Origin: Hyphomicrobiales bacterium
Lineage (GTDB): Bacteria > Pseudomonadota > Alphaproteobacteria > Rhizobiales > Beijerinckiaceae
Assembly: GCA_003963405.1 (NCBI GenBank)
Contig: RXIY01000031.1
Coordinates: 1 to 64,000, forward strand
Direction: 5' to 3'
Length of the DNA stretch: 64,000 nt
In this document: one piece after another, positions 46,160 to 54,845 of the stretch
How positions within the stretch are numbered: the stretch's first letter is position 1
Layout: every line of letters starts with the position of its first letter
The notes under the pieces: generated by a model
Databases searched by the model: none
What the model saw: the letters and a program-made list of their open reading frames with translations, nothing else
What the model was told of the DNA's origin: nothing
Program-made: the position numbers and the translations under genes

Positions 46160-47779
46160 TTAGGCCAAAAGCAATTCAAGACACGCCTCCGGCGTTGGCA
46201 GGATGCGAAAATTACCCTCGTTGGTGTGTTTGGATTCGAATCCGGCTTTGCTAAGCACGCCGCCCAATGCGCCAATTTTGGTTGGCCGGGGTTTCACTGG
46301 CGAACTTACGGTTTTCTGCCATGCGGCGTATGCGAGCGATAAGTCAGCGAACGAATGTTCGGCGCCCACTACCCAATCTTGCGTCAAGTAGTCCTGTTTT
46401 CCGCTGCCCAAGATTTTTCGGGAGTGTGCGCACGCTTCGAGTAACTTTCTGGAATCATATGGGTTGATGCTCTCCCACTGCATGGCCCGCTTAGCCGCCG
46501 TGCTCTTCGGCATATCCCCAACTGGATTGAAGTCTGACAGGTCGAGAGAAAGAAGGTAGTCCGCGAAAGCCTCTCTCCCGCCGTTCTTTGCCTCGTCTAG
46601 CACGGCGTCGAAATACGCCGTGCCTCCGTAGCGGTGGGGGGATACGTTCAGCACAAAATATCGCGCGTCGAATTTTTCTATATAGGCGGCGTCCTCATGG
46701 TTTGAACATAGCCAAAAGTTGAAGGCGACGGGCAATTGCAGGGGTGGAAGCCCCTTAGGCTCCAACGATTCAAAAGACGCGGTTGCGAAAGCCTTAATCA
46801 AGTCCGCGCCTTCTCTATTGCCTGCAAAGAGTGCCTCGTCTAGAAAGATAAGAGATTTTCCGCGCAGGTGGTCTTTAAAGCGACCGATAATAAGTTTTAT
46901 GTTCGACGTTGAGAACGCGTCTCCGAAAATCGGGCGCAGCACTTCGCCAACAAGCAACCCTTTGCCGACTTGCTGTTGTTCGCTCTTTAGCAGGACGATC
47001 ACGCGCGACGGCTTTCCGATATTTTGAAGCTGCCACGCAATCAGCTTGATAAGATACATCCCGTTGTCAAAGTCGCCTGAGCAGATTACCTCAAAGATGT
47101 GTCTGACTATCAGGCTGCAATCGCCCTTCTTTGGAACAACCCCTAATCCGCGAAACAGGTTCAGAGAGTCTTCCGGCTCATGAGTCTTGTTCGTGAAGAC
47201 GATGCGCCGATAGCGGTGGCGGTTGATGTAGTTTTTCCACGCGTTCGCCGCAGGTCCATATTTCGGACGGCCTTTTTCATCTTTGCCGCTATAGACGACT
47301 TCTCCGCCTAACCTTTTGTGCAGGTCGTCTGGCGTGATCGCCATGGAGTCGAGGCGGTGGATGTAACAGGCGGGCAATCCGGGCGCCTCAAGCTGTCCAA
47401 ACCGCGCGTCGACATCTTCGACCAACACGATACGCTTGGCCGAACCACCGAACGTGACATAACCGGAATCGTGCTCGCGATTCGGAAACTTGAACCCAGC
47501 GTCGCGCGCCGCATTTATGAGTGTTCCGATCGTGATCTGATTGCCGTTTGGCGCGGTAGCGAACGATTTCCAGTGTGCGGCCGCCTCTGCCCTCGCTTCA
47601 TCTGAATTATGAGTGAGCGACCATAACTCCTCGCCATCGTCCAGGTATGCGAGCTTCAGCGCCATTCCGGCGCTGATCCATCCAACTTCCGTAATGCGAC
47701 CATTTGCGTCCGTCGCCACGCCGTCGCAACTAGTGAAAAATTTTCTCTCCGCTAGGTATCGGAGGGCCTCCGCCATCAC
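46160..47779 (-). CDS. Phage/plasmid-type helicase, DUF5906/SF3-like primase partner
   Basis: A 539-residue protein with an N-terminal region of unclear fold and a C-terminal AAA+ type helicase. The P-loop region is VLLKSEQQQVGKGLLVGEVL, Walker B is GKSLIFLDEALFAG, and the sensor region is AFNFWLCSNHEDAAYIE. This matches the DUF5906/SF3 class found in P4-like and phage replication modules. A winged C-terminal domain (GALGGVLSKAGFESKHTN) would close it. Its start overlaps the PrimPol gene by 50 bp. It would unwind the element's own origin, by inference. Confidence 0.75.
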   Translation of the reverse strand: MMAEALRYLAERKFFTSCDGVATDANGRITEVGWISAGMALKLAYLDDGEELWSLTHNSDEARAEAAAHWKSFATAPNGNQITIGTLINAARDAGFKFPNREHDSGYVTFGGSAKRIVLVEDVDARFGQLEAPGLPACYIHRLDSMAITPDDLHKRLGGEVVYSGKDEKGRPKYGPAANAWKNYINRHRYRRIVFTNKTHEPEDSLNLFRGLGVVPKKGDCSLIVRHIFEVICSGDFDNGMYLIKLIAWQLQNIGKPSRVIVLLKSEQQQVGKGLLVGEVLRPIFGDAFSTSNIKLIIGRFKDHLRGKSLIFLDEALFAGNREGADLIKAFATASFESLEPKGLPPLQLPVAFNFWLCSNHEDAAYIEKFDARYFVLNVSPHRYGGTAYFDAVLDEAKNGGREAFADYLLSLDLSDFNPVGDMPKSTAAKRAMQWESINPYDSRKLLEACAHSRKILGSGKQDYLTQDWVVGAEHSFADLSLAYAAWQKTVSSPVKPRPTKIGALGGVLSKAGFESKHTNEGNFRILPTPEACLELLLA

Positions 47780-48752
47780 GTATGGGCAGTGGCGTCGATT
47801 CTCTCAACATATCTGCCTTGGCGCGCGAGGATTTCGCCTTGGAAGGCGCGTCTGTAGTCGCTCTTGACGTTTCGCTGCGCTTAACACCGAGCCAAGCATG
47901 GACAGCGTCCGCTACCTTCGTGTCATAGCTATCTGCTATATCGCCGCGTGGCGCCTCGCCCCTGTCCTTCGCGGCAACTGCAACTTCGATTGCGGATAGG
48001 AGAGAAGCCAACTTGTCCTTAGAGCTCGGCGAGATGAGGGCTTGGGCAAAAAGCTTCGTGATGTTCTTCGTCATGCCTGACTGCGCAAGCAAAGACGCAA
48101 TCCCTGCATTAGCTGACGCGCCTGACTCGTGCGGATAATAACGCGCCAGAAGCGCCGCTGCCGCCGCCCAACCCGCGCGCTTAAGAAGTTCCGCGCCATC
48201 GACCTTTGCAGGCTCGCCGTCGCAACCTTCTTCCCAATTTATCGCTTCGCCGCTCTCGTGAGTCGATGGCGGAAACACGGTCTGTGCGCCTTTATCTCCG
48301 CTTCCAATGCGCACTTCTAGGAGTCGTTTGTCCTTCTCTCGGATCGGGTCATCAAAATTGATTACAGCCTTTTGTTGCCGTTCATATAGATCGGAACCAT
48401 AGAGCCGATGCGCGTAGCGCGCCGATGCGCGTCCGAACATTGCGTTCGTTCGCGGTAATAACCGATGCGCGGCTTCGATCGCCTCGGGGCAATCCAAATC
48501 AACATCCGTGAGGCCGCCAGACGCGGCGCCCAACTGCACGCCGATGTTGCCGTCGCGGTTTCGAAAATGCGTATCTACGTTTTCGTTTGTGATCCTCTGG
48601 CGTTGCCACCCCTCGCCGCCCGTCGGGGCCTTTCGGAACGCCTTTACGGGGACCGGATTCCACTCGCGGGCGATATATGCCCTCGCAGCAGGGAGCAAAG
48701 GACTGGAGTTAGCAGAGAGCGGCGCATTGCTTTTTTCGGCGTTTGTCTGCAT
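47730..48752 (-). CDS. Bifunctional primase/polymerase (PrimPol) protein
   Basis: A 340-residue protein. Residues about 15-200 form a PrimPol domain: LPAARAYIAREWNPVPVKAF, VDTHFRNRDGNIGVQLGAAS, then GLTDVDLDCPEAIEAAHRLL with the metal-binding acidic pair, and LEVRIGSGDKGAQTVFPPS. The C-terminal part is helical and ends in a Lys/Arg-rich stretch. The ATG at 48752 is chosen since residues before it are not conserved in style. With the helicase gene it makes a two-protein replication initiator, as in P4-like satellites and some plasmids. Confidence 0.78.
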   Translation of the reverse strand: MQTNAEKSNAPLSANSSPLLPAARAYIAREWNPVPVKAFRKAPTGGEGWQRQRITNENVDTHFRNRDGNIGVQLGAASGGLTDVDLDCPEAIEAAHRLLPRTNAMFGRASARYAHRLYGSDLYERQQKAVINFDDPIREKDKRLLEVRIGSGDKGAQTVFPPSTHESGEAINWEEGCDGEPAKVDGAELLKRAGWAAAAALLARYYPHESGASANAGIASLLAQSGMTKNITKLFAQALISPSSKDKLASLLSAIEVAVAAKDRGEAPRGDIADSYDTKVADAVHAWLGVKRSETSRATTDAPSKAKSSRAKADMLRESTPLPIRDGGGPPIPSGEKIFH

Positions 48753-48828
48753 AGTATGAAAGCTTTCAGATTGATCAGGACTACGAGGGCGCGCCATCCA
48801 ACCGGCGCGCCCCTCGTCGTTTCTTCGT

Positions 48829-49463
48829 TCAGTAAATCCTGGGCTTGAAGACAACCGGATACGTTCGCCGCTTCTTGGCATGACGCGCCGAGAAAAGGAC
48901 GATCTCTGACTCGTCCCGGTCGCCGTAAAACCCTGCCACATCCGCCTTGGCGATCGTCGCCTCTATGACAACGGGATTAGCGACTTGAATTCCTCTGTGA
49001 CCCTGCGCAAAGACAAAGGCAGTTTCTGTATCAAGCGTCCATGAAAGCCCGGCGGGGCAACGCCGGATTGCCCTCTGTAGACCGTCAATTTGTCAGGTAG
49101 GAGCTCATACGCCAGCTCATCAGCGGGGCACATGAATTCGGGTCGCCAGGATCTTCTATGTCGATTGAGCCACCGCGCAAATCGGCTGTGTGGAATGCAG
49201 TCGAAGCTATTCCAGAACGAATGAAACGCCCGCCAGAAGTCATCGGGCGCCATCCAGCCAACTACATTCAAAAAGACGTAGGGTCTTTTCTGTGGGCTGA
49301 ACGTAAAGAGCCACTCTGCGAGGCTCGCTTGAACAAGGATGGGATCTTCTGCAAAGACCGCCTTGTAGAATGCCGCTTCACGGCTGGGAAGCCGATTCTC
49401 AAACGCCCACATGCCTAGCTTAATATCTTCGCGGCCTATGGCCGGCGTGGTTTCAATTTCCAT
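48829..49463 (-). pseudogene. Phage-type ADP-ribosyltransferase-like gene, frameshifted
   Basis: From the ATG at 49463 (AGAGGAACGACGGAA upstream) the code gives WAFENRLPSREAAFYKAVFA and later KLTVYRGQSGVA. The reading then shifts by one base near 49050, and the continuation in the new frame is GLSWTLDTETAFVFAQGHRG, then PVVIEATIAKADVAGFYGDR and a normal end PVVFKPRIY. VYRG...GLSWTLD with a following A-x-x-FA helix is the layout of ART-like phage proteins. A single-base loss in a C/G run could be a real mutation, a sequencing error or a frameshift site. Confidence 0.6.
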
Positions 49464-49602
49464 TTCCGTCGTTCCTCTTCTCGCTTTTTCGGTGGAATCG
49501 GAGCGGCAGGCTTTTACGTGGCGCGGAATTCTGCTATAGGTGGCTTGTCGAGAGTCCACGAGCAGAGAGCGCGCGTCGAGCGAAAGCCGGCCGCGCTTTT
49601 TC

Positions 49603-49842
49603 TTATGCGACAGCGGTGCGCGTAGTTTCAGCGCCGTCCGCAGCCTGATCGTGGATAGTCTCGTGGGATTGAACGCGCGCGGCTTCCCAGCTTTCGATCT
49701 GCGACTCCAGCCACGCAACGGCGCGGGGACCCAGCTTCACAGGTTTCGGAAACAGCCCCGCCGCGACCCAGCGGTCGAGGGTCGCGTCGCTGACGGGCAC
49801 GCGCTCGAGCACCGCCGGCTTGCGCAGATATTTAGAGGTCAT
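49603..49842 (-). CDS. AlpA-family excisionase/regulator
   Basis: A 79-residue DNA-binding protein: MTSKYLRKPAVLERVPVSDA, then TLDRWVAAGLFPKPVKLG and AVAWLESQIESWEAARV. This is the MerR-like winged helix of AlpA, which activates excision and replication of P4-like elements. AAGGAG lies six bases before the ATG at 49842. It is a standard part of integrase-adjacent regulatory sets, here separated from the integrase by one hypothetical gene. Confidence 0.85.
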   Translation of the reverse strand: MTSKYLRKPAVLERVPVSDATLDRWVAAGLFPKPVKLGPRAVAWLESQIESWEAARVQSHETIHDQAADGAETTRTAVA

Positions 49843-49987
49843 CGTCGCTCCTTTCACTCGGCAGCGACGTGCTTGGCCTCCTAAGGAGTTGCTCGGCGTC
49901 GCTAGCTATCAAGCGACCCAAAAATTATGCGCAAGAGATCGTTTGTCTAATTCTGCTTTTTCCGCCGTTCGAAATTTTTTCGGCGGA

Positions 49988-50605
49988 TTATTTTCGGCGG
50001 ATTATTTCAGGACGGCGGCCTCTCTTAACCACCTGATAAAGCTTGTCCCAAACCTCCCGCCATTGCTCCCGCGTCACGCCGCGACCTTTCAGCTCGGCGG
50101 ATTTATTCCAGTGATCTTTTATCGGCGGCTCGCCCTCGGCGTCCTCGTAATCAGCTATCCACCGGCGCAGATCGGCGTCGGTCATCGACGGCGCACGGGG
50201 AGAGTCTACGACCCATACCCCCGCGAAGCTGCGAGCCGTCAGAAGGGGTTCGCCGTGGACAGGAAGCCCTTCTAAAGAGCCATCGATCTCCAACCCTTGG
50301 TAGTGTTCGGGCGCACGGTCGTGCCCCCATGCGCAGGCGCCGCCCCCGTTTGCTAGATAAAGATTCAGGTTCCGCCATTCTTCCTGAGGGATTTCCTGCC
50401 GAAAGCTGGGCGCGTTGGGGCGGAGCACCCGGTAGCTGACACCCAACTCCTCCGGGTCGTCCCGGTAAATGCAGTCGAACGCTTTAGCGCGTATGCGGCC
50501 ATCGAGGAGCGCAAGGCGGGTCTGTTCGAGGAATTGATCCTTGGTGATGCCCGGAGCTTGCTCCTGCGCGAGTGCATAGGCTTGGGGGAGACTCAGGACA
50601 ATCAT
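49988..50605 (-). CDS. Hypothetical protein of integrative elements
   Basis: A 205-residue protein whose start overlaps the integrase stop in an ATGA arrangement, so it is co-translated with it. An N-terminal helix set (LPQAYALAQEQAPGITKDQF) is followed by a beta-rich middle and a C-terminal helical part, DHWNKSAELKGRGVTREQWR then EVWDKLYQVVKRGRRPEI. The last region looks like a small DNA-binding helical unit. I do not recognise a named family. Its position suggests a role near integration or regulation. Confidence 0.55.
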   Translation of the reverse strand: MIVLSLPQAYALAQEQAPGITKDQFLEQTRLALLDGRIRAKAFDCIYRDDPEELGVSYRVLRPNAPSFRQEIPQEEWRNLNLYLANGGGACAWGHDRAPEHYQGLEIDGSLEGLPVHGEPLLTARSFAGVWVVDSPRAPSMTDADLRRWIADYEDAEGEPPIKDHWNKSAELKGRGVTREQWREVWDKLYQVVKRGRRPEIIRRK

Positions 50606-51852
50606 CTGCCGGACTCCAGAATCGAGACGATCTTTTCGGCCCACAAGGTCAGCGCTTCGCGCTTCTCATCCACCAAGTCGTGGCGATCGTAATGCACTCC
50701 CATGACATCGGTCGGCGCGTGCGCGAGCACGGCCAGCCGCACCTCGCGCGGGACGCGCAGGGCCGCGAGGCCCGTCGCGCATGTCCGCCGCAGATCATGC
50801 GGCGTTGGCGGCTTGGCACGCATCGAGACGACCGCTGGGTCGCCGCTGTCTGGGTCGAGCGCCTTGATGAGCTTTCCGAGGGTTTGGGAAAGACTGTGAC
50901 GGGCGATTGGCCCTCGGCCATGGAAGGAGGAGGCGAAGAGATGCGTGTCATCCTTGGCCAGCCTGCCGAGTTGCTCTACGACGAGGGCGCGCGCCATTGG
51001 TGAAAGCGGGATGACGTGCGGGCGGCCGTTTTTCATGCGGCCGGCGGGAACCTCGATCAGAGCCGCCTTCGGGTCCGCGATGTCCCTGATCTCTTCCAGC
51101 GAGATTCCTGAAATCTCGCCGGGGCGGGCGCCGGTTAGGAAAATGAGCCGCAGCGCGGCCGTGATCGCCGGCGCCACGCGCCCCGTCTCGACAAGGCGCC
51201 AGAACAGGCGGACCTCCGTCTCCGACAGGACGCGATCTTTCGGCTTCTCCTTCCCTCCCCGCTTGCGCATCCCTGCGGACGGGTTGCCGGACAGGAGGCC
51301 GCTATCGACGGCCCAGTTGAAGGTTTTGTTGATGACCGTCTGGGATCGGTTTGCCGACGAGGGGGACCGCTTGGCTATCTCGTCGAGCAAGGCGGAGGCG
51401 TCGGCGCGTGTGATTCGGTCGGCGCGCTTCTCCGCCCATGACGGGAGGACGTGGACGCGGAGGAGAAGCTCGTCGCCCTCCCAGCTTTTCTTCGTCCGCT
51501 TGGCGTATTCGTCGATGTATCGCTCCGCAAGCTTTCCGAACGTCCGGACGCGGGCCGATGCGGCGCGCGCCTCGACCCTCTCCTTTTGCGGATCGGCACC
51601 GCCTGACACCCCTGCCCGGGTCTGGATCACGCGCTCGCGGGCGGCGGCGAGCGAAAGCGCGGGATACTGACCCAAGGTCAGGCGGCGATATTCCTTCGAC
51701 CCCGGCGGCACATAGCGAAGGCTCCATGTCCGCACGTTGCTGGGCGTCACACGCAGGCAAAGGCCCTGCGTCCGCTCATCCCAATACTCGTCACGCTTCA
51801 GGCTGGGCTTCAGCGTGCGGAGCCAAGCGTCGGTCATCTGCAAAGACGGCAT
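50602..51852 (-). CDS. Tyrosine recombinase integrase of element 1
   Basis: A 416-residue integrase of the DUF4102 class. The N-terminal arm-binding domain (LTDAW-like MTDAWLRTLKPSLKRDEYWD then GLCLRVTPSN) precedes the core-binding and catalytic parts. Catalytic residues are Arg in LTGARPGEISGI, His-x-x-Arg in TPHDLRRTCATGL, the second His in LAVLAHAPTD, and the Tyr in VHYDRHD. The ATG at 51852 starts the family domain. It lies 160 bp from the right-hand att repeat, the normal site of such genes. Confidence 0.92.
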   Translation of the reverse strand: MPSLQMTDAWLRTLKPSLKRDEYWDERTQGLCLRVTPSNVRTWSLRYVPPGSKEYRRLTLGQYPALSLAAARERVIQTRAGVSGGADPQKERVEARAASARVRTFGKLAERYIDEYAKRTKKSWEGDELLLRVHVLPSWAEKRADRITRADASALLDEIAKRSPSSANRSQTVINKTFNWAVDSGLLSGNPSAGMRKRGGKEKPKDRVLSETEVRLFWRLVETGRVAPAITAALRLIFLTGARPGEISGISLEEIRDIADPKAALIEVPAGRMKNGRPHVIPLSPMARALVVEQLGRLAKDDTHLFASSFHGRGPIARHSLSQTLGKLIKALDPDSGDPAVVSMRAKPPTPHDLRRTCATGLAALRVPREVRLAVLAHAPTDVMGVHYDRHDLVDEKREALTLWAEKIVSILESGR

Positions 51853-52011
51853 ATTGCCCCGGGGGTCATACGGGGACCATAAAAGATTGCGGTTTCCCGC
51901 CCCGTTTATGACCCCCAATGACCACTTATGAGGCGATGAACCTCGCTAAATCAAGAGTTTTTATGAGGTTTCATGAGAAGTGCGAGGGCTCCCGATAGCT
52001 GGCTTCACTCT

Positions 52012-52058
52012 TCTGGGGGACAAGGGGTCGTGGGTTCGAATCCCGCCACTCCGACCAT
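52012..52058 (+). repeat. attR of element 1 / attL of element 2: tRNA-Pro 3' end copy 2
   Basis: A 47-bp copy identical to 38737-38783, with no 5' half of the tRNA before it. It is the junction shared by the two tandem elements; both adjacent integrase genes point their 3' or 5' ends at it. Confidence 0.92.
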
Positions 52059-52137
52059 ATCCATTTTATTCGCCTTGTATTTCAGTAAGTTATACGAAAA
52101 ATTGTCAAACCTTGCGACTTGGTTTGACAATTTTTGT

Positions 52138-53229
52138 TCACTTTTCGCCCTTGCGTCCGAAGGCTTTAATCACCTTCGCACTCGCCGCCTTCGCCATTCG
52201 CGCCTTTTCCGCCTCGCGCGTGTATCTCTCGATTTCATCCAGCGTCCTATGGCCTGTCACGCTCGCGATTTCATGGGTTGTGCACCCCGCCTCAGCAAGG
52301 CGTCGCGCGGTCGCCTTGCGGAGCCCATGCATCGACAGTTCGTCCGGAAGTCCTGCCCCCCTCACGGCCTCTCGAAACCAATTGCCAAGACCGGCCGGCG
52401 TGAAGGGCGCGCCGATGGCGGTTGCGAGGAAGGTCAACCTATCGCGCTCCAGAAGGTCGAGCGCGGCGCCGAGCTCAGCAACGATCGGGACCGTCACGAG
52501 GGCGCCTGTCTTGGACTGCTTCAGGCGGATTGATCCATCGATGATATGTTGCCACCCAAGCCGCACCAGGTCTCCACGTCTCTGGCCAAGGTTAAGGGCC
52601 AGTTCAAGAGCGAGTCTTTCGCGTGAGCCGAGCGGCCAGTGGGCGCGGAATGCCGCAATATTGTCCTCGCTCCACGTAGCAAAGCCCTCGCTCGTGTGGC
52701 GTAGTCGCTTAATGCCGAGCGTCGGATTGTCGGGGCGCATTTCCATCGCCACGGCGAGGTCCATGAGGATTGAAATCATGCCAAGCAGCCGGTTTGCTGC
52801 GTCCGGCGTTGATGCCTTCGCTGTCATGATGGCGCGGACGTGTCTCGACTGCATTCCAGCTACGCTCTTGTCTCCATATTCTTCTCGAAATCGCTCGATG
52901 ATGCCGCGATAGACGCGCGCCGTCGTCGGACGAAGAGATGTAAAGGCGTGCGACGCATAGTAGGAAACGATCAGGGCGTTGATTGAGCCAGGAATGGTGC
53001 GCTTGGCCCCGATTTCCACATGCTTCCCCTCTACGGCCGTTTGATATGCGGAAAGAAACTCAGGACCGCCGAATGGGCCGGGCAGAGCGACGCGCGGGAA
53101 ACCCGGCTTGCGAAAGTAGAACCGCAGGCGGCCATGACGGTCTGTAAATATTTGCACGAAGGGAAAGCGTTTACGCGGCAGGTGCTCAATCCCAATCGGA
53201 CGGCGCGTTCGCAACGGAACCGCCAGCAT
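52138..53229 (-). CDS. Tyrosine recombinase integrase of element 2
   Basis: A 363-residue phage-type integrase. The N-terminal region carries a SAM-like core-binding domain (INALIVSYYASHAFTSLRPTT then GIIERFREEYGDKSVAGM). The catalytic domain has Arg in NLGQRRGDLVRLGW, Lys in RLKQSKTGALV, His-x-x-Arg in SMHGLRKATARRL, a second His in VTGHRTLDEI and the nucleophile Tyr in ERYTRE. It is 80 bp from its att copy. It is clearly not a relative of the element 1 integrase, which explains why both elements can use the same tRNA. Confidence 0.93.
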   Translation of the reverse strand: MLAVPLRTRRPIGIEHLPRKRFPFVQIFTDRHGRLRFYFRKPGFPRVALPGPFGGPEFLSAYQTAVEGKHVEIGAKRTIPGSINALIVSYYASHAFTSLRPTTARVYRGIIERFREEYGDKSVAGMQSRHVRAIMTAKASTPDAANRLLGMISILMDLAVAMEMRPDNPTLGIKRLRHTSEGFATWSEDNIAAFRAHWPLGSRERLALELALNLGQRRGDLVRLGWQHIIDGSIRLKQSKTGALVTVPIVAELGAALDLLERDRLTFLATAIGAPFTPAGLGNWFREAVRGAGLPDELSMHGLRKATARRLAEAGCTTHEIASVTGHRTLDEIERYTREAEKARMAKAASAKVIKAFGRKGEK

Positions 53230-53431
53230 ATGGGAGGTGGTCTATATGCACGTCCAGGTCATGTGTGTCCCAACCCTTGGTGCGTTCGTCCAGCTTCTTC
53301 GGCTGGGGAAGCCTTCCTTCCCTGACCAGCTTGTCGAAATGGCTAGGCGAAATGTCGAGATAAGCTGCCGCACGCTCGCGCCGCAGCAAGCGCGGCACGA
53401 CAGCGTGTTTCGAACGTGAAGCGCTCGTCAT
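53186..53431 (-). CDS. Helix-turn-helix excisionase-like protein
   Basis: An 81-residue DNA-binding protein with RLLRRERAAAYLDISPSHFD then KLVREGRLPQPKKLDERTKG, a MerR-like winged helix as in phage excisionases. Its end overlaps the integrase start by 44 bp. Together they would control insertion and excision. The ATG at 53431 is preferred over one five codons earlier without strong support. Confidence 0.75.
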   Translation of the reverse strand: MTSASRSKHAVVPRLLRRERAAAYLDISPSHFDKLVREGRLPQPKKLDERTKGWDTHDLDVHIDHLPYAGGSVANAPSDWD

Positions 53432-53799
53432 ACAACGGCTCTCCATTCAAGGGCTAAATTTATCCCTTTATTTTCGTATTGGTTTGTCCCGCGCAGGCCG
53501 GCATTGCCTTCCGCCTCTCTTCGGCGACTGGCACGAAGGTTCTCGAGCCGGTGGGTGCGCTTGCAGGCGGCGCAGAACTTCTTATCGGCTCTCTTCGCTC
53601 CCGTTATGGGCGCGTTGCAGTCGACGCACTTCAACTCCGCCCTCTGCTTGGCGCGCGCCATTCTTTCCAGGCTGTAATACTCGGCGCTCGTGCACCGTCG
53701 TGAGCAAAAAACATTGCTCGCGCGCGTCGGCTCAAATGGCTTCGCACACCAAGCGCATATTTCGTCGGGCAGCTTGTCTAGCTTCATCGGCGCAGGCAT
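53428..53799 (-). CDS. Zinc-finger-like protein A
   Basis: A 123-residue protein with Cys sites C-x2-C-x13-C-x3-C in CAWCAKPFEPTRASNVFCSR and a second group, CVDCNAPITGAKRADKKFCA then CKRTHR. The Lys/Arg-rich helix after each supports nucleic-acid binding. It shares the first motif with the next gene, so the two are paralogues. The start is uncertain: 53799 and 53787 are both possible and neither has a good ribosome site. Function in the element is unknown. Confidence 0.5.
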   Translation of the reverse strand: MPAPMKLDKLPDEICAWCAKPFEPTRASNVFCSRRCTSAEYYSLERMARAKQRAELKCVDCNAPITGAKRADKKFCAACKRTHRLENLRASRRREAEGNAGLRGTNQYENKGINLALEWRAVV

Positions 53800-54247
53800 T
53801 CGAGCAGCACTTGGCGTTGAGGCGCTTCGGCTGAAAAGCGCGTCCACATGTTTTGCATGATCGCGGCGGTTGTTTTTCTGCCCAGGCTGCTCGATAGGCT
53901 TTTTCCGCTGCATAGGCCGCCTCTCTATCCCGTATCCGATTTCGATCTACTTTTGCCGCCTGGGCGCACACCGGCCCGCAATACTTGTAATTTTCTTCCG
54001 GCAACGGCTTCGCGCACCGCACGCACCGCTCACGCGTTAGCGGCGCATAACCGTCCTGCGTGTATTCAGGCTGCCCCTGCTCCCATGTCGGACGCTTCGC
54101 CCCGACGATGTTAAGAGCCGCCTGAATGATTTCTGCCGCGATCGCGTCCGCTTGAGCCCATCGCCAGCCCTGTTCGCAGAGGCGCGCGCGAATACCGGCA
54201 CGGGCGGGCCCCTCGATCGCGAATGGCGTCGGCTCCGCCTCGCGCAT
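53732..54247 (-). CDS. Zinc-finger-like protein B
   Basis: A 171-residue protein. A helical N-terminus (RARLCEQGWRWAQADAIAAE then IIQAALNIV) leads to two Cys groups: CVRCAKPLPEENYKYCGPVC and CKTCGRAFQPKRLNAKCCSN followed by AC. The second has the same C-x2-C-x13-C-x3-C form as protein A, whose gene overlaps it by 68 bp. Similar Cys clusters occur in phage regulatory proteins. The frame stays open upstream of the ATG at 54247 but without another start. Confidence 0.5.
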   Translation of the reverse strand: MREAEPTPFAIEGPARAGIRARLCEQGWRWAQADAIAAEIIQAALNIVGAKRPTWEQGQPEYTQDGYAPLTRERCVRCAKPLPEENYKYCGPVCAQAAKVDRNRIRDREAAYAAEKAYRAAWAEKQPPRSCKTCGRAFQPKRLNAKCCSNACADEARQAARRNMRLVCEAI

Positions 54248-54388
54248 GATGGCGGCGACAGCTTCGCGAATTGCCTCTATGCGCCGGCGGGACAGCCGTT
54301 CGCGCCTGCGTCGAAGTTGTCCGGCGCAGGCGTGATTTTGCTGAGTTTTCGTTGATATTTCTCGTCTCCATAAAGACGATCAGGGTCA

Positions 54389-54763
54389 TTAAAACCCCCG
54401 CTCGCGCGCGAATTTCTCGGCTAATTCGCGAAGATTTTCATGAACGGGCGTGGGCTCCATTGTGCTGAAATGAAGGACGAAATCCCCGCTAATCTCGCCC
54501 CGTACAAAGCTCCCCTTCAGGTCAGGGTCGCGTCTTCCATTATTGTTTCCCCACCTCAAAATCTCGCCGTGCGGGTAGAGTTCCGCGAAGGCGGCTTCGG
54601 CACCCGCGAGGTGATGCGCAAGGCGCGAGGCCGCATCGTCTGGCGCAACCAGCGCATTGGCGGGAAGAATTAGCTTATGAGTGGCAAGGCCGGCGGCTGG
54701 GGCCACGGCGAGGCTTCGAAGAAAGCCGCGACGGGAAGGTTTTTCGGTTAGGAAAAGGCTCAT
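54389..54763 (-). CDS. Hypothetical protein with a Tat-type N-terminus
   Basis: A 124-residue protein with the twin-arginine string SRRGFLRSLAVAPAAGLATH at the start, then a mainly helical part ending ENLRELAEKFARERGF. The Tat signal predicts export with bound cofactor, or it may merely mimic one. It sits between the zinc-finger genes and the head module on the same strand. I do not recognise it. The ATG at 54763 is preferred to 54784 because the signal begins there. Confidence 0.45.
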   Translation of the reverse strand: MSLFLTEKPSRRGFLRSLAVAPAAGLATHKLILPANALVAPDDAASRLAHHLAGAEAAFAELYPHGEILRWGNNNGRRDPDLKGSFVRGEISGDFVLHFSTMEPTPVHENLRELAEKFARERGF

Positions 54764-54833
54764 TTGGTCGTCCTCCGCTTGCATTTACTAACATTGTTTG
54801 TATATTTCGCTCCCATCGGATCGTCAACTAACA

Positions 54834-54845
54834 ATTGCTAGCAAT
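54834..54845 (+). promoter_or_regulatory. Palindromic operator candidate at the RHH gene start
   Basis: ATTGCTAGCAAT is a perfect 12-bp palindrome that overlaps the start codon of the small ribbon-helix-helix gene. A related word, CTAACATTGTT, lies 40 bp to the left in the divergent region. Autorepression by the RHH protein is the natural reading. Confidence 0.45.

Larger units (their letters stand above)
38737..52058. mobile_element. Integrated element 1, P4-like satellite or island
   Basis: A 13.3-kb element bounded by the 47-bp tRNA-Pro repeats. From right to left it carries an integrase, a hypothetical gene, an AlpA-type regulator, a frameshifted ART-like gene, a PrimPol protein and an SF3-type helicase. 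These are followed by decayed phage genes, a small secreted protein, two esterase-fold paralogues and an IS30 remnant. Integrase, AlpA and primase-helicase at a tRNA recall P4-like satellites. The left third is visibly AT-richer than the host genes, so it has a separate origin. Confidence 0.8.

Noticed and set aside
54111..54389. 92-codon frame between the Tat-type gene and zinc-finger protein B
   Set aside because: It mostly overlaps the zinc-finger gene in another frame, is Arg-rich, and has no motif.
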